A stretch of DNA of 64,000 nucleotides from Colwellia demingiae. GTDB lineage: Bacteria > Pseudomonadota > Gammaproteobacteria > Enterobacterales > Alteromonadaceae. Of the stretch, positions 26,431-34,548 are shown one piece after another; within the stretch, counting starts at the first letter, position 1, and each line of letters opens with the position of its first letter. The notes beneath the pieces are model-generated. The model searched no databases. It was given only the letters and a program-made list of their open reading frames with translations, and was not told the DNA's origin. The position numbers and the translations under genes were made by a program. The stretch lies in the NCBI RefSeq assembly GCF_007954275.1, contig NZ_VOLT01000002.1, positions 310,001 to 374,000 on the forward strand, in the 5' to 3' direction.

Positions 26431-28518
26431 TTACTTCTTGGTATATTTTTCTAACCACTTAAATACTTCGTCGTACCAAACCACTAAGTTGTCCGGTTTA
26501 CGAATATGGTGATCTTCATCTGGAAACATCACTAAACGACTATCAATGCCTTTACGCTGTAAGGTGGTAAATGCACCTAAACTTTGTGCGTAAGGTACGC
26601 GATAATCTAACTCACCTTGAATCACTAACATAGGTGTTTGCCAGTTATTAACATAAGCATATGGGTTGAATTTAGTGTAATCAGGGCTTACCTTGCCTTT
26701 AGCACTACCACTTTCTTTGCCCCATGAAGGGCCGCCCATATCATACTCAGGGAACCATAACTCTTCAGTAGATTGATAAAAACTTGGCATATCGTATAAA
26801 CCCGCGTGATTAATCAAACATTTAAAACGAGTAGGCCAGTTTCCGGCAATCCAGTTCATCATGTAACCACCGTAAGAGGCACCTAAAGCACAAGCATTAT
26901 CACCATCTAACCAAGGTTGATCTTTTACAATAAATTCTAAACCTTTTTGTAAGTCTTCTAATGGCTTACCACCCCAATCACGACTGATTGAATTGGTAAA
27001 TTCTTGCCCATAACCAGTAGAGCCGTGGAAGTCGACCATCACCACTCCATATCCCTGCGCTGCCCATAATTGAGCATTCCAACGATAATGGAACATATTG
27101 CCAAAACTACCTTGAGGGCCACCGTGTACTAAAAAGGCTATAGGGTATTTTTTACCTGCTTCAAAGTTAGCTGGCTTTAACCAATAACCGTGCACGGTTT
27201 CATCATTCCAACCTTTAAAGTTAAATTGTTGGTAATCAGCAAACTTTACTTCGCCCAGCTTATCTTTATTGATATGAGTTAATTGCGTTAAATCATCACC
27301 ATGGTTATCAATAGAAAAAATATCTTGCGGTGAATTTAAAGTATGGCGAGTAAAATAAATTTTATTCCCGTGGCTTGATATATCACCATTACTACCAACA
27401 TTATAAATGCTACGTACTTCATCAAACTCAGGTGTAATAGAGAAAATACTTTTTTGGCCAACATCTTGCGCCACAACATATACAGAATTGTTATCCGGTG
27501 CAAAAGCTAAGCTACTAATTGAACGATCCCAGTCACTGGCAACTGCGCGGGTTTTTCCTGTTCTGTTATCACGTAACTGTAGCGTAAACTTATCCGCTTC
27601 ATAGCCTGGTATTTTCATGGCTTTATAAGCAAGATATCTACCGTTAGGTGAATAAACAGGACTTGAATCCCATGCTTGATTCTTTTCGGTAATATTCTTG
27701 AGATTAAAAGCCGTTTGCCCTTCAGCAAGAGACACTTCAAAAATATCAAAGTTAGTACTCCAAGCATGATCTTTGGCTGCGGCTTTACTTGATGAGTCTT
27801 TCGCTGAGAATGCTAAAGACGTCGCATCAGGATGAATGCTTACCTGGCTAAGACCTGCAAAATCACTTACCCAATTTGGCATAATATCTTGGGCATGCTG
27901 AAGCTGACCGTTTTTATCGACATGAGCAATAAATAGATGCTCTTTATACTCTGTTGTCCATGTATCCCAGTGGCGAACCATCAATTGGTCATAAGCACGG
28001 ATATTATATTTTTTTTCTTCATCCGCTTTCTTTGACTCAACGGTGCAAGCTAACGTTTCACAACCTGGCTTAACAGTAAAAGACAGCGCGAACACTTGAC
28101 CATTTTTAGCAAATTTAAAGCCGTTAACTTCTACCGGAAAATCCGATATTTGCTTCGCTGTTTTTTGCTGTAAATCTTGCTGCCAAATTTGGTTAGTTCC
28201 ACTGCGTGATGAGAGGAAATACACAGATTTTCCATCATCCGCCCAGACAACATTGCTTTCAGAGTTCTCATGTTCGGTAAGTTGACTGATTTGGCCAGTC
28301 TTAATATTTTGTTTATATAAGTGATTGTCTTTAGAGCTACTGCCTTTTTTCAAACCATAAACGAGTACATCACCTTGAGGAGATAAAGTGACATCATGCA
28401 GTTGGTTTAATTCATTAAGTTTTTCAACGGTAAACACTTCAGACGCTGAGTCCGCTGCTTTTACCGTAGTTGCCGCAGTCAATAATGACAGCGCTGCAAC
28501 GCTAAGTAATTTTTTCAT
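26431..28518 (-). CDS. S9 family (acylaminoacyl-peptidase-like) prolyl oligopeptidase, exported
   Basis: 695 residues from the ATG at 28516-28518, which begins a clean signal peptide (MKKLLSVAALSLL...VKAAD); a longer upstream frame lacks one. An N-terminal seven-bladed propeller (about 30-420) has WD40-like VWADDGKSVYF and YSPNGRYLAY repeats. The alpha/beta-hydrolase domain (about 435-695) holds the triad Ser548 (GASYGGY), Asp638 (GELDYRVP) and His670 (DEDHH). It should degrade or trim peptides in the periplasm, feeding peptide uptake. It is monocistronic. Confidence 0.94.
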   Translation of the reverse strand: MKKLLSVAALSLLTAATTVKAADSASEVFTVEKLNELNQLHDVTLSPQGDVLVYGLKKGSSSKDNHLYKQNIKTGQISQLTEHENSESNVVWADDGKSVYFLSSRSGTNQIWQQDLQQKTAKQISDFPVEVNGFKFAKNGQVFALSFTVKPGCETLACTVESKKADEEKKYNIRAYDQLMVRHWDTWTTEYKEHLFIAHVDKNGQLQHAQDIMPNWVSDFAGLSQVSIHPDATSLAFSAKDSSSKAAAKDHAWSTNFDIFEVSLAEGQTAFNLKNITEKNQAWDSSPVYSPNGRYLAYKAMKIPGYEADKFTLQLRDNRTGKTRAVASDWDRSISSLAFAPDNNSVYVVAQDVGQKSIFSITPEFDEVRSIYNVGSNGDISSHGNKIYFTRHTLNSPQDIFSIDNHGDDLTQLTHINKDKLGEVKFADYQQFNFKGWNDETVHGYWLKPANFEAGKKYPIAFLVHGGPQGSFGNMFHYRWNAQLWAAQGYGVVMVDFHGSTGYGQEFTNSISRDWGGKPLEDLQKGLEFIVKDQPWLDGDNACALGASYGGYMMNWIAGNWPTRFKCLINHAGLYDMPSFYQSTEELWFPEYDMGGPSWGKESGSAKGKVSPDYTKFNPYAYVNNWQTPMLVIQGELDYRVPYAQSLGAFTTLQRKGIDSRLVMFPDEDHHIRKPDNLVVWYDEVFKWLEKYTKK

Positions 28519-28837
28519 ACGAGTCTCGAATAATTGTAAACTCAGCAAGAATATACAATCCGCATGCGTTACACAATTACTTAACTGTAAAGCTATGGCA
28601 ACAGAACAATAAAATTCGACAACGACGTACACTGTTTTTTACGCTAAGGCATAAATATGATGTTTATTCTGACTGAATGACTCAATTAATTTTGAATATT
28701 ACAAGTTAGACGTTTAAATAATATACAGCTATTATTAAAGCACTTCATGGAAGTAGGCCATCTCTTGATAGTGATGTTTGCGATCTGTAGTAAATGAGTA
28801 TGGTTCATATACAACAATCAAAATTAATGGATTTATT

Positions 28838-29737
28838 ATGTTTAAAAAATTATCTTTAGTAATTTTAATATTACTATTTTGCCAAGGTTTTGTTTACGCC
28901 AAAAAACTACCCACAAGAATATCGTATATTGCCATTCCTGTCGTAACCCCTACACAAAGCTGGCAAGTATCTGCACAATTACGCGTCCCAAGAAACTCAA
29001 ATTCCGCAATCCCCGCAGTCGTTATTTTACATAGCTCTGCCGGTGTCGACAGTACAGGTTCCTTCTACGCCCGTGCACTCAATAATAGTGGTATTGCAAC
29101 CTTAGAGCTTGATTTATGGGGTGCGCGTGACTTAGATGGAGGCAGCGAGAATAGACCTGAGTCCCCACAAGAAACCTTGCCTGATGTTATCGCCGCTCTC
29201 GCTTACTTAGCTCAGCATCCTAGCATTGATAAAGATCGCATTGGTGTTATTGGTTTTTCTTGGGGAGGTATTTTATCTATGTTAACCGCAACAGAGCAGT
29301 ATATGTCAATGTCTGGTTTACCCTATCGTTTTGCCGGACATGTAGCTCACTATCCTCTTTGTTGGTTATTTAATTATGCACCTGGCTTTGAGTTTGACAA
29401 CTTTACTGGCGCACCTGTTCTCATTCAAACCGGCGCCAAAGATGATTATGATTTACCAGAAACCTGCCCAGCATTAGTAAATAACCTCTCTGAACATGAT
29501 CAATCACTTGTTAAAGTTAATGTTTATAAAAGAGCTTTTCATGCCTGGGATCGATTAGAGCCTAAGTGGGTAGTAGACGATCCTTTTTCACATTTAGGCC
29601 AAGGGGGACAAGTTACGTTAGCACCCAATATACGAGTTGCTTATAAATCTCGACATCGGGTAGTGAAGTTTTTCACCGGATTATTTAATCTACGAAAGAG
29701 TAAACCTAATGACCATGACCATGATAATGATGAATAG
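28838..29737 (+). CDS. Exported dienelactone-hydrolase-like alpha/beta hydrolase
   Basis: 299 residues from the ATG at 28838, which opens a signal peptide (MFKKLSLVILILLFCQGFVYA). The fold is of the dienelactone hydrolase type: PAVVILHSSAG oxyanion region, nucleophile in GFSWGG, Asp in GAKDDYD and His in RAFHAWD. The substrate is unknown. The C-terminus is Asp/His-rich (NDHDHDNDE) and may bind metal. It faces the S9 peptidase gene across a 319-bp gap in which I see no other gene or clear operator. Confidence 0.86.
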   Translation: MFKKLSLVILILLFCQGFVYAKKLPTRISYIAIPVVTPTQSWQVSAQLRVPRNSNSAIPAVVILHSSAGVDSTGSFYARALNNSGIATLELDLWGARDLDGGSENRPESPQETLPDVIAALAYLAQHPSIDKDRIGVIGFSWGGILSMLTATEQYMSMSGLPYRFAGHVAHYPLCWLFNYAPGFEFDNFTGAPVLIQTGAKDDYDLPETCPALVNNLSEHDQSLVKVNVYKRAFHAWDRLEPKWVVDDPFSHLGQGGQVTLAPNIRVAYKSRHRVVKFFTGLFNLRKSKPNDHDHDNDE

Positions 29738-29774
29738 TATTACCTTTGATAAGGTAATGGAGCTATAAACACAA

Positions 29775-29808
29775 ACAGCCCGAAGTTATGTTCAATAACT
29801 CGGGCTGT
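29775..29808. terminator. Terminator between the hydrolase gene and trhO
   Basis: ACAGCCCGA pairs with TCGGGCTGT and GTTAT with ATAAC, with one bulged A, around a short loop. It is followed by a T-rich stretch on the minus strand, and probably ends trhO as well as the hydrolase gene. Confidence 0.75.
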
Positions 29809-29843
29809 ATCAGTAAGTCTTTCAAGTGAAATGAATAAGTTAG

Positions 29844-30887
29844 CTACTTATTTGCTTGTTTCGCTTTTTTATCATTTTTCTCTTGGCGGCGTTCTTCAAT
29901 AATACTTTGAATGTCACCACCGATGTGACTTTCACCACGTTCTTCAGCCAATGATATTTGACGTTGACGTTCAGCATAGCGGTTACGTTGTTGTTCAGAA
30001 ACTTTATCATGACAACGGTGACAACTTACGCCTTTAACATAATGTTCGCTTTCTTTTTCAACGTCAGTTAACGGAAAACGACAGGCAAAACATTGATCGT
30101 ATTGTCCTTGCTCTAGTTCATGATTAACTGCAACACGACCATCAAAAACAAAACATTCACCTTCCCATAAGGTTTCGGTACTTGGCACTTCTTCAAGGTA
30201 TTTTAAGATGCCGCCTTCAAGATGATATACCTCTTCAAAACCTTGTTCTTTTAAGTATGCCGTAGATTTTTCACAACGAATACCGCCAGTACAATACATG
30301 GCAACTTTCTTGTGTTTATTTTTATCTAGGTTCTTTGCAACATAATCAGGAAACTCACGAAACGTTTCAGTGTTTGGATTTATGGCATTTTTAAAAGTGC
30401 CAATTTCAATTTCATAATCGTTACGGGTATCAACTAAGACCACTTCTGGATCAGAAATTAAAGCATTCCAATCTTTAGGCTTCACATAAGTGCCAACTAC
30501 TTGGTTAGGATCAATACCTTCAATACCCATAGTAACGATTTCTTTTTTCAATTTCACTTTAGTGCGATGAAATGGGTTTTCTTCGCTGTAAGATTCTTTA
30601 TGAGAAATGTTATCTAAACCCGGCTGTTCTCCGAGGAATGCCAACACTGCATCAATACCAGCTTGTGGGCCAGCGATGGTACCGTTGATGCCTTCAGCAG
30701 CCAATAATAAGGTACCTTTAACCTCAACACTGGTCATTTTATTTGATAATGGCTCACGTAATGCTTCAAATGCATCTAAACGTACGAACTTATATAACGC
30801 ACAAATAGTAATACTATTAGTTGACGATTTTTTTGATGTTATTTGTGATGTAACAGATGTTGATAACTCTTTTTCTGATGTACTCAT
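29844..30887 (-). CDS. trhO: tRNA uridine(34) hydroxylase (rhodanese-like)
   Basis: 347 residues. TrhO (formerly YceA) hydroxylates U34 of certain tRNAs to ho5U, the first step to cmo5U/mcmo5U at the wobble position. It has an N-terminal UPF0176-type domain ([15 protein letters not shown], about 30-120), a rhodanese domain with active Cys in [11 protein letters not shown] (about 195-205), and a Cys-rich C-terminal region ([17 protein letters not shown]) that may bind zinc. GGAGAGACC before the ATG fixes the start. It is monocistronic. The 368-bp gap to acnB holds the acnB 3' UTR and terminator. Confidence 0.94.
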   Translation of the reverse strand: MSTSEKELSTSVTSQITSKKSSTNSITICALYKFVRLDAFEALREPLSNKMTSVEVKGTLLLAAEGINGTIAGPQAGIDAVLAFLGEQPGLDNISHKESYSEENPFHRTKVKLKKEIVTMGIEGIDPNQVVGTYVKPKDWNALISDPEVVLVDTRNDYEIEIGTFKNAINPNTETFREFPDYVAKNLDKNKHKKVAMYCTGGIRCEKSTAYLKEQGFEEVYHLEGGILKYLEEVPSTETLWEGECFVFDGRVAVNHELEQGQYDQCFACRFPLTDVEKESEHYVKGVSCHRCHDKVSEQQRNRYAERQRQISLAEERGESHIGGDIQSIIEERRQEKNDKKAKQANK

Positions 30888-31090
30888 GGTCTCTCCATTG
30901 AGCTAACTGGAACGTAAATCCAGTGCTGTAGATTAAATTTTTTAAAATCAATAATAAACGGATCATTAATCACGTTTTTAGGGAGGCGTATTTTAGCAGA
31001 GTTGTCTTAAAATTAAAATAGCTCACTCAGTAGACGAACTATGGCCTAACGTCATCAAAAACTAGGATTATGCTAATAACATAAACGCCA

Positions 31091-31122
31091 AAAAAAACGC
31101 CACCCTGTTTTAACAGGCTGGC
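31091..31122 (-). terminator. Terminator of acnB
   Basis: An 11-bp stem (31099-31109 with 31112-31122, one C-C mismatch). On the minus strand it is followed by TTTTTTTT. It is 134 nt past the acnB stop, with the structured motif in between. Confidence 0.9.
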
Positions 31123-31177
31123 ATTTTTATTTAACTATTTGGTATTTTCTTTAAGTGAAGTAATGCTCTTTCTAGGA

Positions 31178-31214
31178 GGAAGCACGGAGCCTATGACTAT
31201 AGGTGAGTACTTCC
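31178..31214 (-). ncRNA. Structured 3'-UTR RNA motif, acnB copy
   Basis: In the mRNA (minus strand) GGAAGUAC pairs with GUGCUUCC (8 bp, one U-G). Inside are UCA / CUCC internal loop, a 5-bp helix CCUAU/AUAGG and the tetraloop AGUC. The core UACUCA and CUCCGUG is identical to the tuf copy at 8233-8269, while the outer and inner helices are different but fully paired. GTTGTTGG directly precedes or overlaps the motif in both. It sits 41 nt past the stop and 55 nt before the terminator stem. Confidence 0.72.
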
Positions 31215-31255
31215 AACAACAAAAGAGTGAAACTTAACGATAAGAAAATATCAAA

Positions 31256-33847
31256 TTAGGCTTCTACTTGTAAAATCACCGTATCAGCTTTCTTGGTGTA
31301 TTCTTCCATCTTATCAAAGTTCAAGTAACGGTAGGTATCAGCAGCAGTAGCATCGATTTGAGATGCATACTCCATATACTCAGCAGGACTTGGAAGTTTA
31401 CCTAAGATAGCACCAACACCAGCAAGCTCTGCTGAAGTAAGGTAAACATTCGCGCCATTACCTAAGCGGTTAGGGAAATTACGAGTTGAAGTAGACAATA
31501 CCGTCGTATTATCACCTACACGTGCTTGGTTACCCATACACAGTGAACAACCCGGAGTTTCTACACGAGCGCCGGCTTTACCATAAATGTTGAAGTAACC
31601 TTCATCTTTGAGTTGTGCGCTATCCATTTTAGTCGGTGGTGTAACCCACATGCGTGTTGGCAATGAACCACCAAAGTTCTCAATCAATTTACCTGCAGCG
31701 CGGAAATGACCAATGTTAGTCATACATGAACCGATGAATACTTCATCAATTGCAACACCAGCAACATCTGATAATAATTTCGCATCATCAGGGTCATTTG
31801 GACAACAAACGATAGGCTCTTTGATATCAGCTAAGTCAATTTCAATAATGTGAGCGTATTCAGCATCTGAATCGGCTTCCATTAATGAAGGGTTAGCTAA
31901 CCATTCTTCCATACCCTTAATACGACGGGTAATAGTACGAACGTCACCGTAACCTTCAGCAATCATCCACTTAAGCATAACAATATTAGACTTTAAGTAT
32001 TCAGCAACAGAATCTTCTTCGAGCTTGATTGAACAACCTGCTGCAGAGCGCTCAGCTGAGGCATCAGATAATTCAAACGCTTGCTCTACTGATAAACCTT
32101 TAAGGCCTTCAATTTCTAGTACACGACCAGAGAATTCGTTGATTTTACCGGCTTTCTCAACAGTTAATAAACCTTTTTTGATACCGTAGTAAGGGATAGC
32201 ATGAACTAGGTCACGTAACGTGATACCTGGTTGCATTTCACCTTTAAAGCGAACCAATACTGATTCAGGCATATCAAGTGGCATAACACCCGTTGCCGCT
32301 GCAAAAGCAACTAAACCTGAGCCCGCAGGGAAAGAAATACCTAATGGGAAACGTGTATGAGAATCACCACCAGTACCGACGGTATCAGGTAACAACATGC
32401 GGTTTAACCAAGAATGGATAACACCATCACCTGGGCGTAATGAAACACCGCCACGATTCATCATGAAATCAGGTAATGTATGATGCGTAATAACATCAAC
32501 AGGCTTAGGGTAAGCTGAGGTATGACAGAAAGACTGCATAGTTAAATCAGCAGAAAAACCTAAACAGGCTAAATCTTTCAACTCATCACGTGTCATAGGA
32601 CCAGTAGTATCTTGCGAGCCTACAGTCGTCATTTTAGGTTCACAATATTGACCAGGACGAACGCCATCAACATCACATGCTTTACCTACCATCTTCTGCG
32701 CTAAAGTAAAGCCTTTAGCAGAAGCCGCTGGATCAACCGGCGTTGCAAATAAATCAGTCGTTTCTAAACCTAATGCTTCACGAGCACGACCTGTTAAACC
32801 ACGACCAATGATAAGAGGAATACGTCCACCAGCACGAACTTCGTCAAACAGTACCGGGCTCAGTTCAAATGTTGAAATAACCTCGCCAGCAGCATTTTTA
32901 ACAACGCCTTCGTATGGATAAATGTCAATAACATCACCCATGTGCATCGCTTGCACGTCTAATTCAATCGGTAATGCGCCTGAATCTTCCATAGTGTTAT
33001 AGAAGATAGGAGCGATTTTACCGCCTAAACAGACACCGCCACCACGTTTGTTAGGGATACAAGGGATATCATCGCCCATAAACCATAAAACTGAATTAGT
33101 TGCTGACTTACGAGAAGAGCCTGTACCCACAACATCACCAACGTACGCTAGTGGAATCCCATCTTTTTGCATTTCTTCAAGCTGAACGATAGGACCAATA
33201 GTGCCATCTTCATCAGGGTTGATACCTTCACGGGCAATTTTAAGCATTGCTTTAGCGTGTAATGGAATATCAGGACGAGACCAAGCATCAGGTGCTGGTG
33301 ATAAATCATCAGTGTTAGTTTCACCCGTCACTTTAAAAACTTTAACTGTGATCTTTTCAGCTACTTTTTCTTTTGATGTGAACCATTCAGCGTCAGCCCA
33401 AGATTGCATAACTTGCTTAGCAGCAACATTGCCCGCTTCAGCTTTTTCTTGAACATCATGGAAGGCATCAAACATTAATAATGTATTTGATAGGCCTTTA
33501 GCTGCTGTCGTTGATAACGTGTCACACTCTAAAAGGTCAATCATCGGCTGAATGTTATACCCACCTAACATGGTGCCTAATAATTGTGTGGCTTTTTCAG
33601 GGCTTAAGATGGATGAAGTCGCTTCACCTTTAGCCACTGCTGCTAAAAATCCCGCTTTAACATAAGCTGCTTCATCAACACCCGCTGGTACACGATTTGT
33701 TAATAAATCAATTAAAAAAGCATCTTCACCGACTGGTGGGTTTTTAACTAATTCGACTAATGCTGCTGTCTGTTCAGCGTCTAAAGCTTTAGGTACGATA
33801 CCTTCAGCTGCACGTTCTGCTATGTGGTTGCGATATTCTTGAAGCAC
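31256..33847 (-). CDS. acnB: Aconitate hydratase B (bifunctional 2-methylisocitrate dehydratase)
   Basis: Main TCA-cycle aconitase. 863 residues from a GTG at 33845-33847. That start has AAGGTG six bases upstream and gives [16 protein letters not shown], which matches the E. coli AcnB start; a GTG nine codons earlier lacks such support. The N-terminal HEAT-like domain (about 1-160), swivel domain with [12 protein letters not shown] (about 240-251) and Fe-S domains with GSCMTN and CSLCMG (the three cluster cysteines) are all present. Its position next to lpd-aceFE-pdhR is as in E. coli, though here a second aconitase gene intervenes. Its 3' UTR carries a motif shared with tuf. Confidence 0.97.
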   Translation of the reverse strand: MLQEYRNHIAERAAEGIVPKALDAEQTAALVELVKNPPVGEDAFLIDLLTNRVPAGVDEAAYVKAGFLAAVAKGEATSSILSPEKATQLLGTMLGGYNIQPMIDLLECDTLSTTAAKGLSNTLLMFDAFHDVQEKAEAGNVAAKQVMQSWADAEWFTSKEKVAEKITVKVFKVTGETNTDDLSPAPDAWSRPDIPLHAKAMLKIAREGINPDEDGTIGPIVQLEEMQKDGIPLAYVGDVVGTGSSRKSATNSVLWFMGDDIPCIPNKRGGGVCLGGKIAPIFYNTMEDSGALPIELDVQAMHMGDVIDIYPYEGVVKNAAGEVISTFELSPVLFDEVRAGGRIPLIIGRGLTGRAREALGLETTDLFATPVDPAASAKGFTLAQKMVGKACDVDGVRPGQYCEPKMTTVGSQDTTGPMTRDELKDLACLGFSADLTMQSFCHTSAYPKPVDVITHHTLPDFMMNRGGVSLRPGDGVIHSWLNRMLLPDTVGTGGDSHTRFPLGISFPAGSGLVAFAAATGVMPLDMPESVLVRFKGEMQPGITLRDLVHAIPYYGIKKGLLTVEKAGKINEFSGRVLEIEGLKGLSVEQAFELSDASAERSAAGCSIKLEEDSVAEYLKSNIVMLKWMIAEGYGDVRTITRRIKGMEEWLANPSLMEADSDAEYAHIIEIDLADIKEPIVCCPNDPDDAKLLSDVAGVAIDEVFIGSCMTNIGHFRAAGKLIENFGGSLPTRMWVTPPTKMDSAQLKDEGYFNIYGKAGARVETPGCSLCMGNQARVGDNTTVLSTSTRNFPNRLGNGANVYLTSAELAGVGAILGKLPSPAEYMEYASQIDATAADTYRYLNFDKMEEYTKKADTVILQVEA

Positions 33848-34548
33848 GACATTCACCTTTTTATTTGGAGACACTAGTCACTTTAGAGATGACTCGATAA
33901 CATAGAGCCGATTTAGGACAAAGCTTTTAAGTATCTAGGATTAAAAAATTCATCTTAATAATACAATATTGTCGACACTTTTTGTCATCTGTAATTAGTT
34001 ACAGTGTTTATTTTCAATATTCACTTTATTTATAGTATTTATTTTTCAATCAGCTACGTGTATTAACGTTTTAATTTGTACGACTATTATACTAGTCTAT
34101 TATTCTTCTTTTTTTATATTGTCGGAAATGTTTCGATTTTGCTTAAGATTCTCTTATGCAAAAAGTTAACAATTAGGCTTGTTAAGATGGCTGCATGGTG
34201 TGTTGATTTAGGCAGCTTGATCATAGTTATAGTATAGGAGATAAGATGGTTTTCAGCGACTAGAGGAATTTTAAATCTGCCAAGATAATCGTATTTTAGT
34301 CGCAAAATTGCATGGGTATAGGAGGCTTTAGAACTAAACATCACCTTGAAAAGAGTATTTCCAGTGTAGCCAACAATCCAATATAAGTCACATAACTATA
34401 TTTTCTAGTTGTCATTATTGTTATGAATAGTGCTTATTTAAGCAAATGATTAGTAGTTAGCAGAAAATCAGGTAAAATAGTCGCAAAAATTTGTCCTTGC
34501 TAATAATGTCAATATTATTAGCCATATTATAGCTAGAGAGAGTATCAG
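33848..34548. promoter_or_regulatory. Divergent promoter region between the two aconitase genes
   Basis: 700 bp, very AT-rich, with no convincing gene. Visible: a GACTA/TAGTC inverted repeat near 34082-34097 overlapping a TATACT-like -10, a copy of the 19-nt dispersed repeat (34424-34442), TAAAAT at 34473-34478, and a 9-bp hairpin (GCTAATAAT 34499-34507, ATTATTAGC 34514-34522) just before the second aconitase start. The hairpin could be an operator or a leader structure. Confidence 0.5.
34424..34442 (+). repeat. 19-nt dispersed repeat, copy B
   Basis: TGAATAGTGCTTATTTAAG, identical to 11146-11164, with similar upstream sequence. It lies about 105 bp upstream of the second aconitase start. 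Confidence 0.7.

Noticed and set aside
31178..31214. acnB 3'-UTR hairpin as a true iron-responsive element
   Set aside because: The loop is AGUC and not CAGUGN, the bulge pattern differs, and the same motif follows tuf.
34114..34344. 76-codon open frame in the gap between the aconitase genes
   Set aside because: No ribosome-binding site, no similarity recognised, ordinary for AT-rich noncoding DNA.
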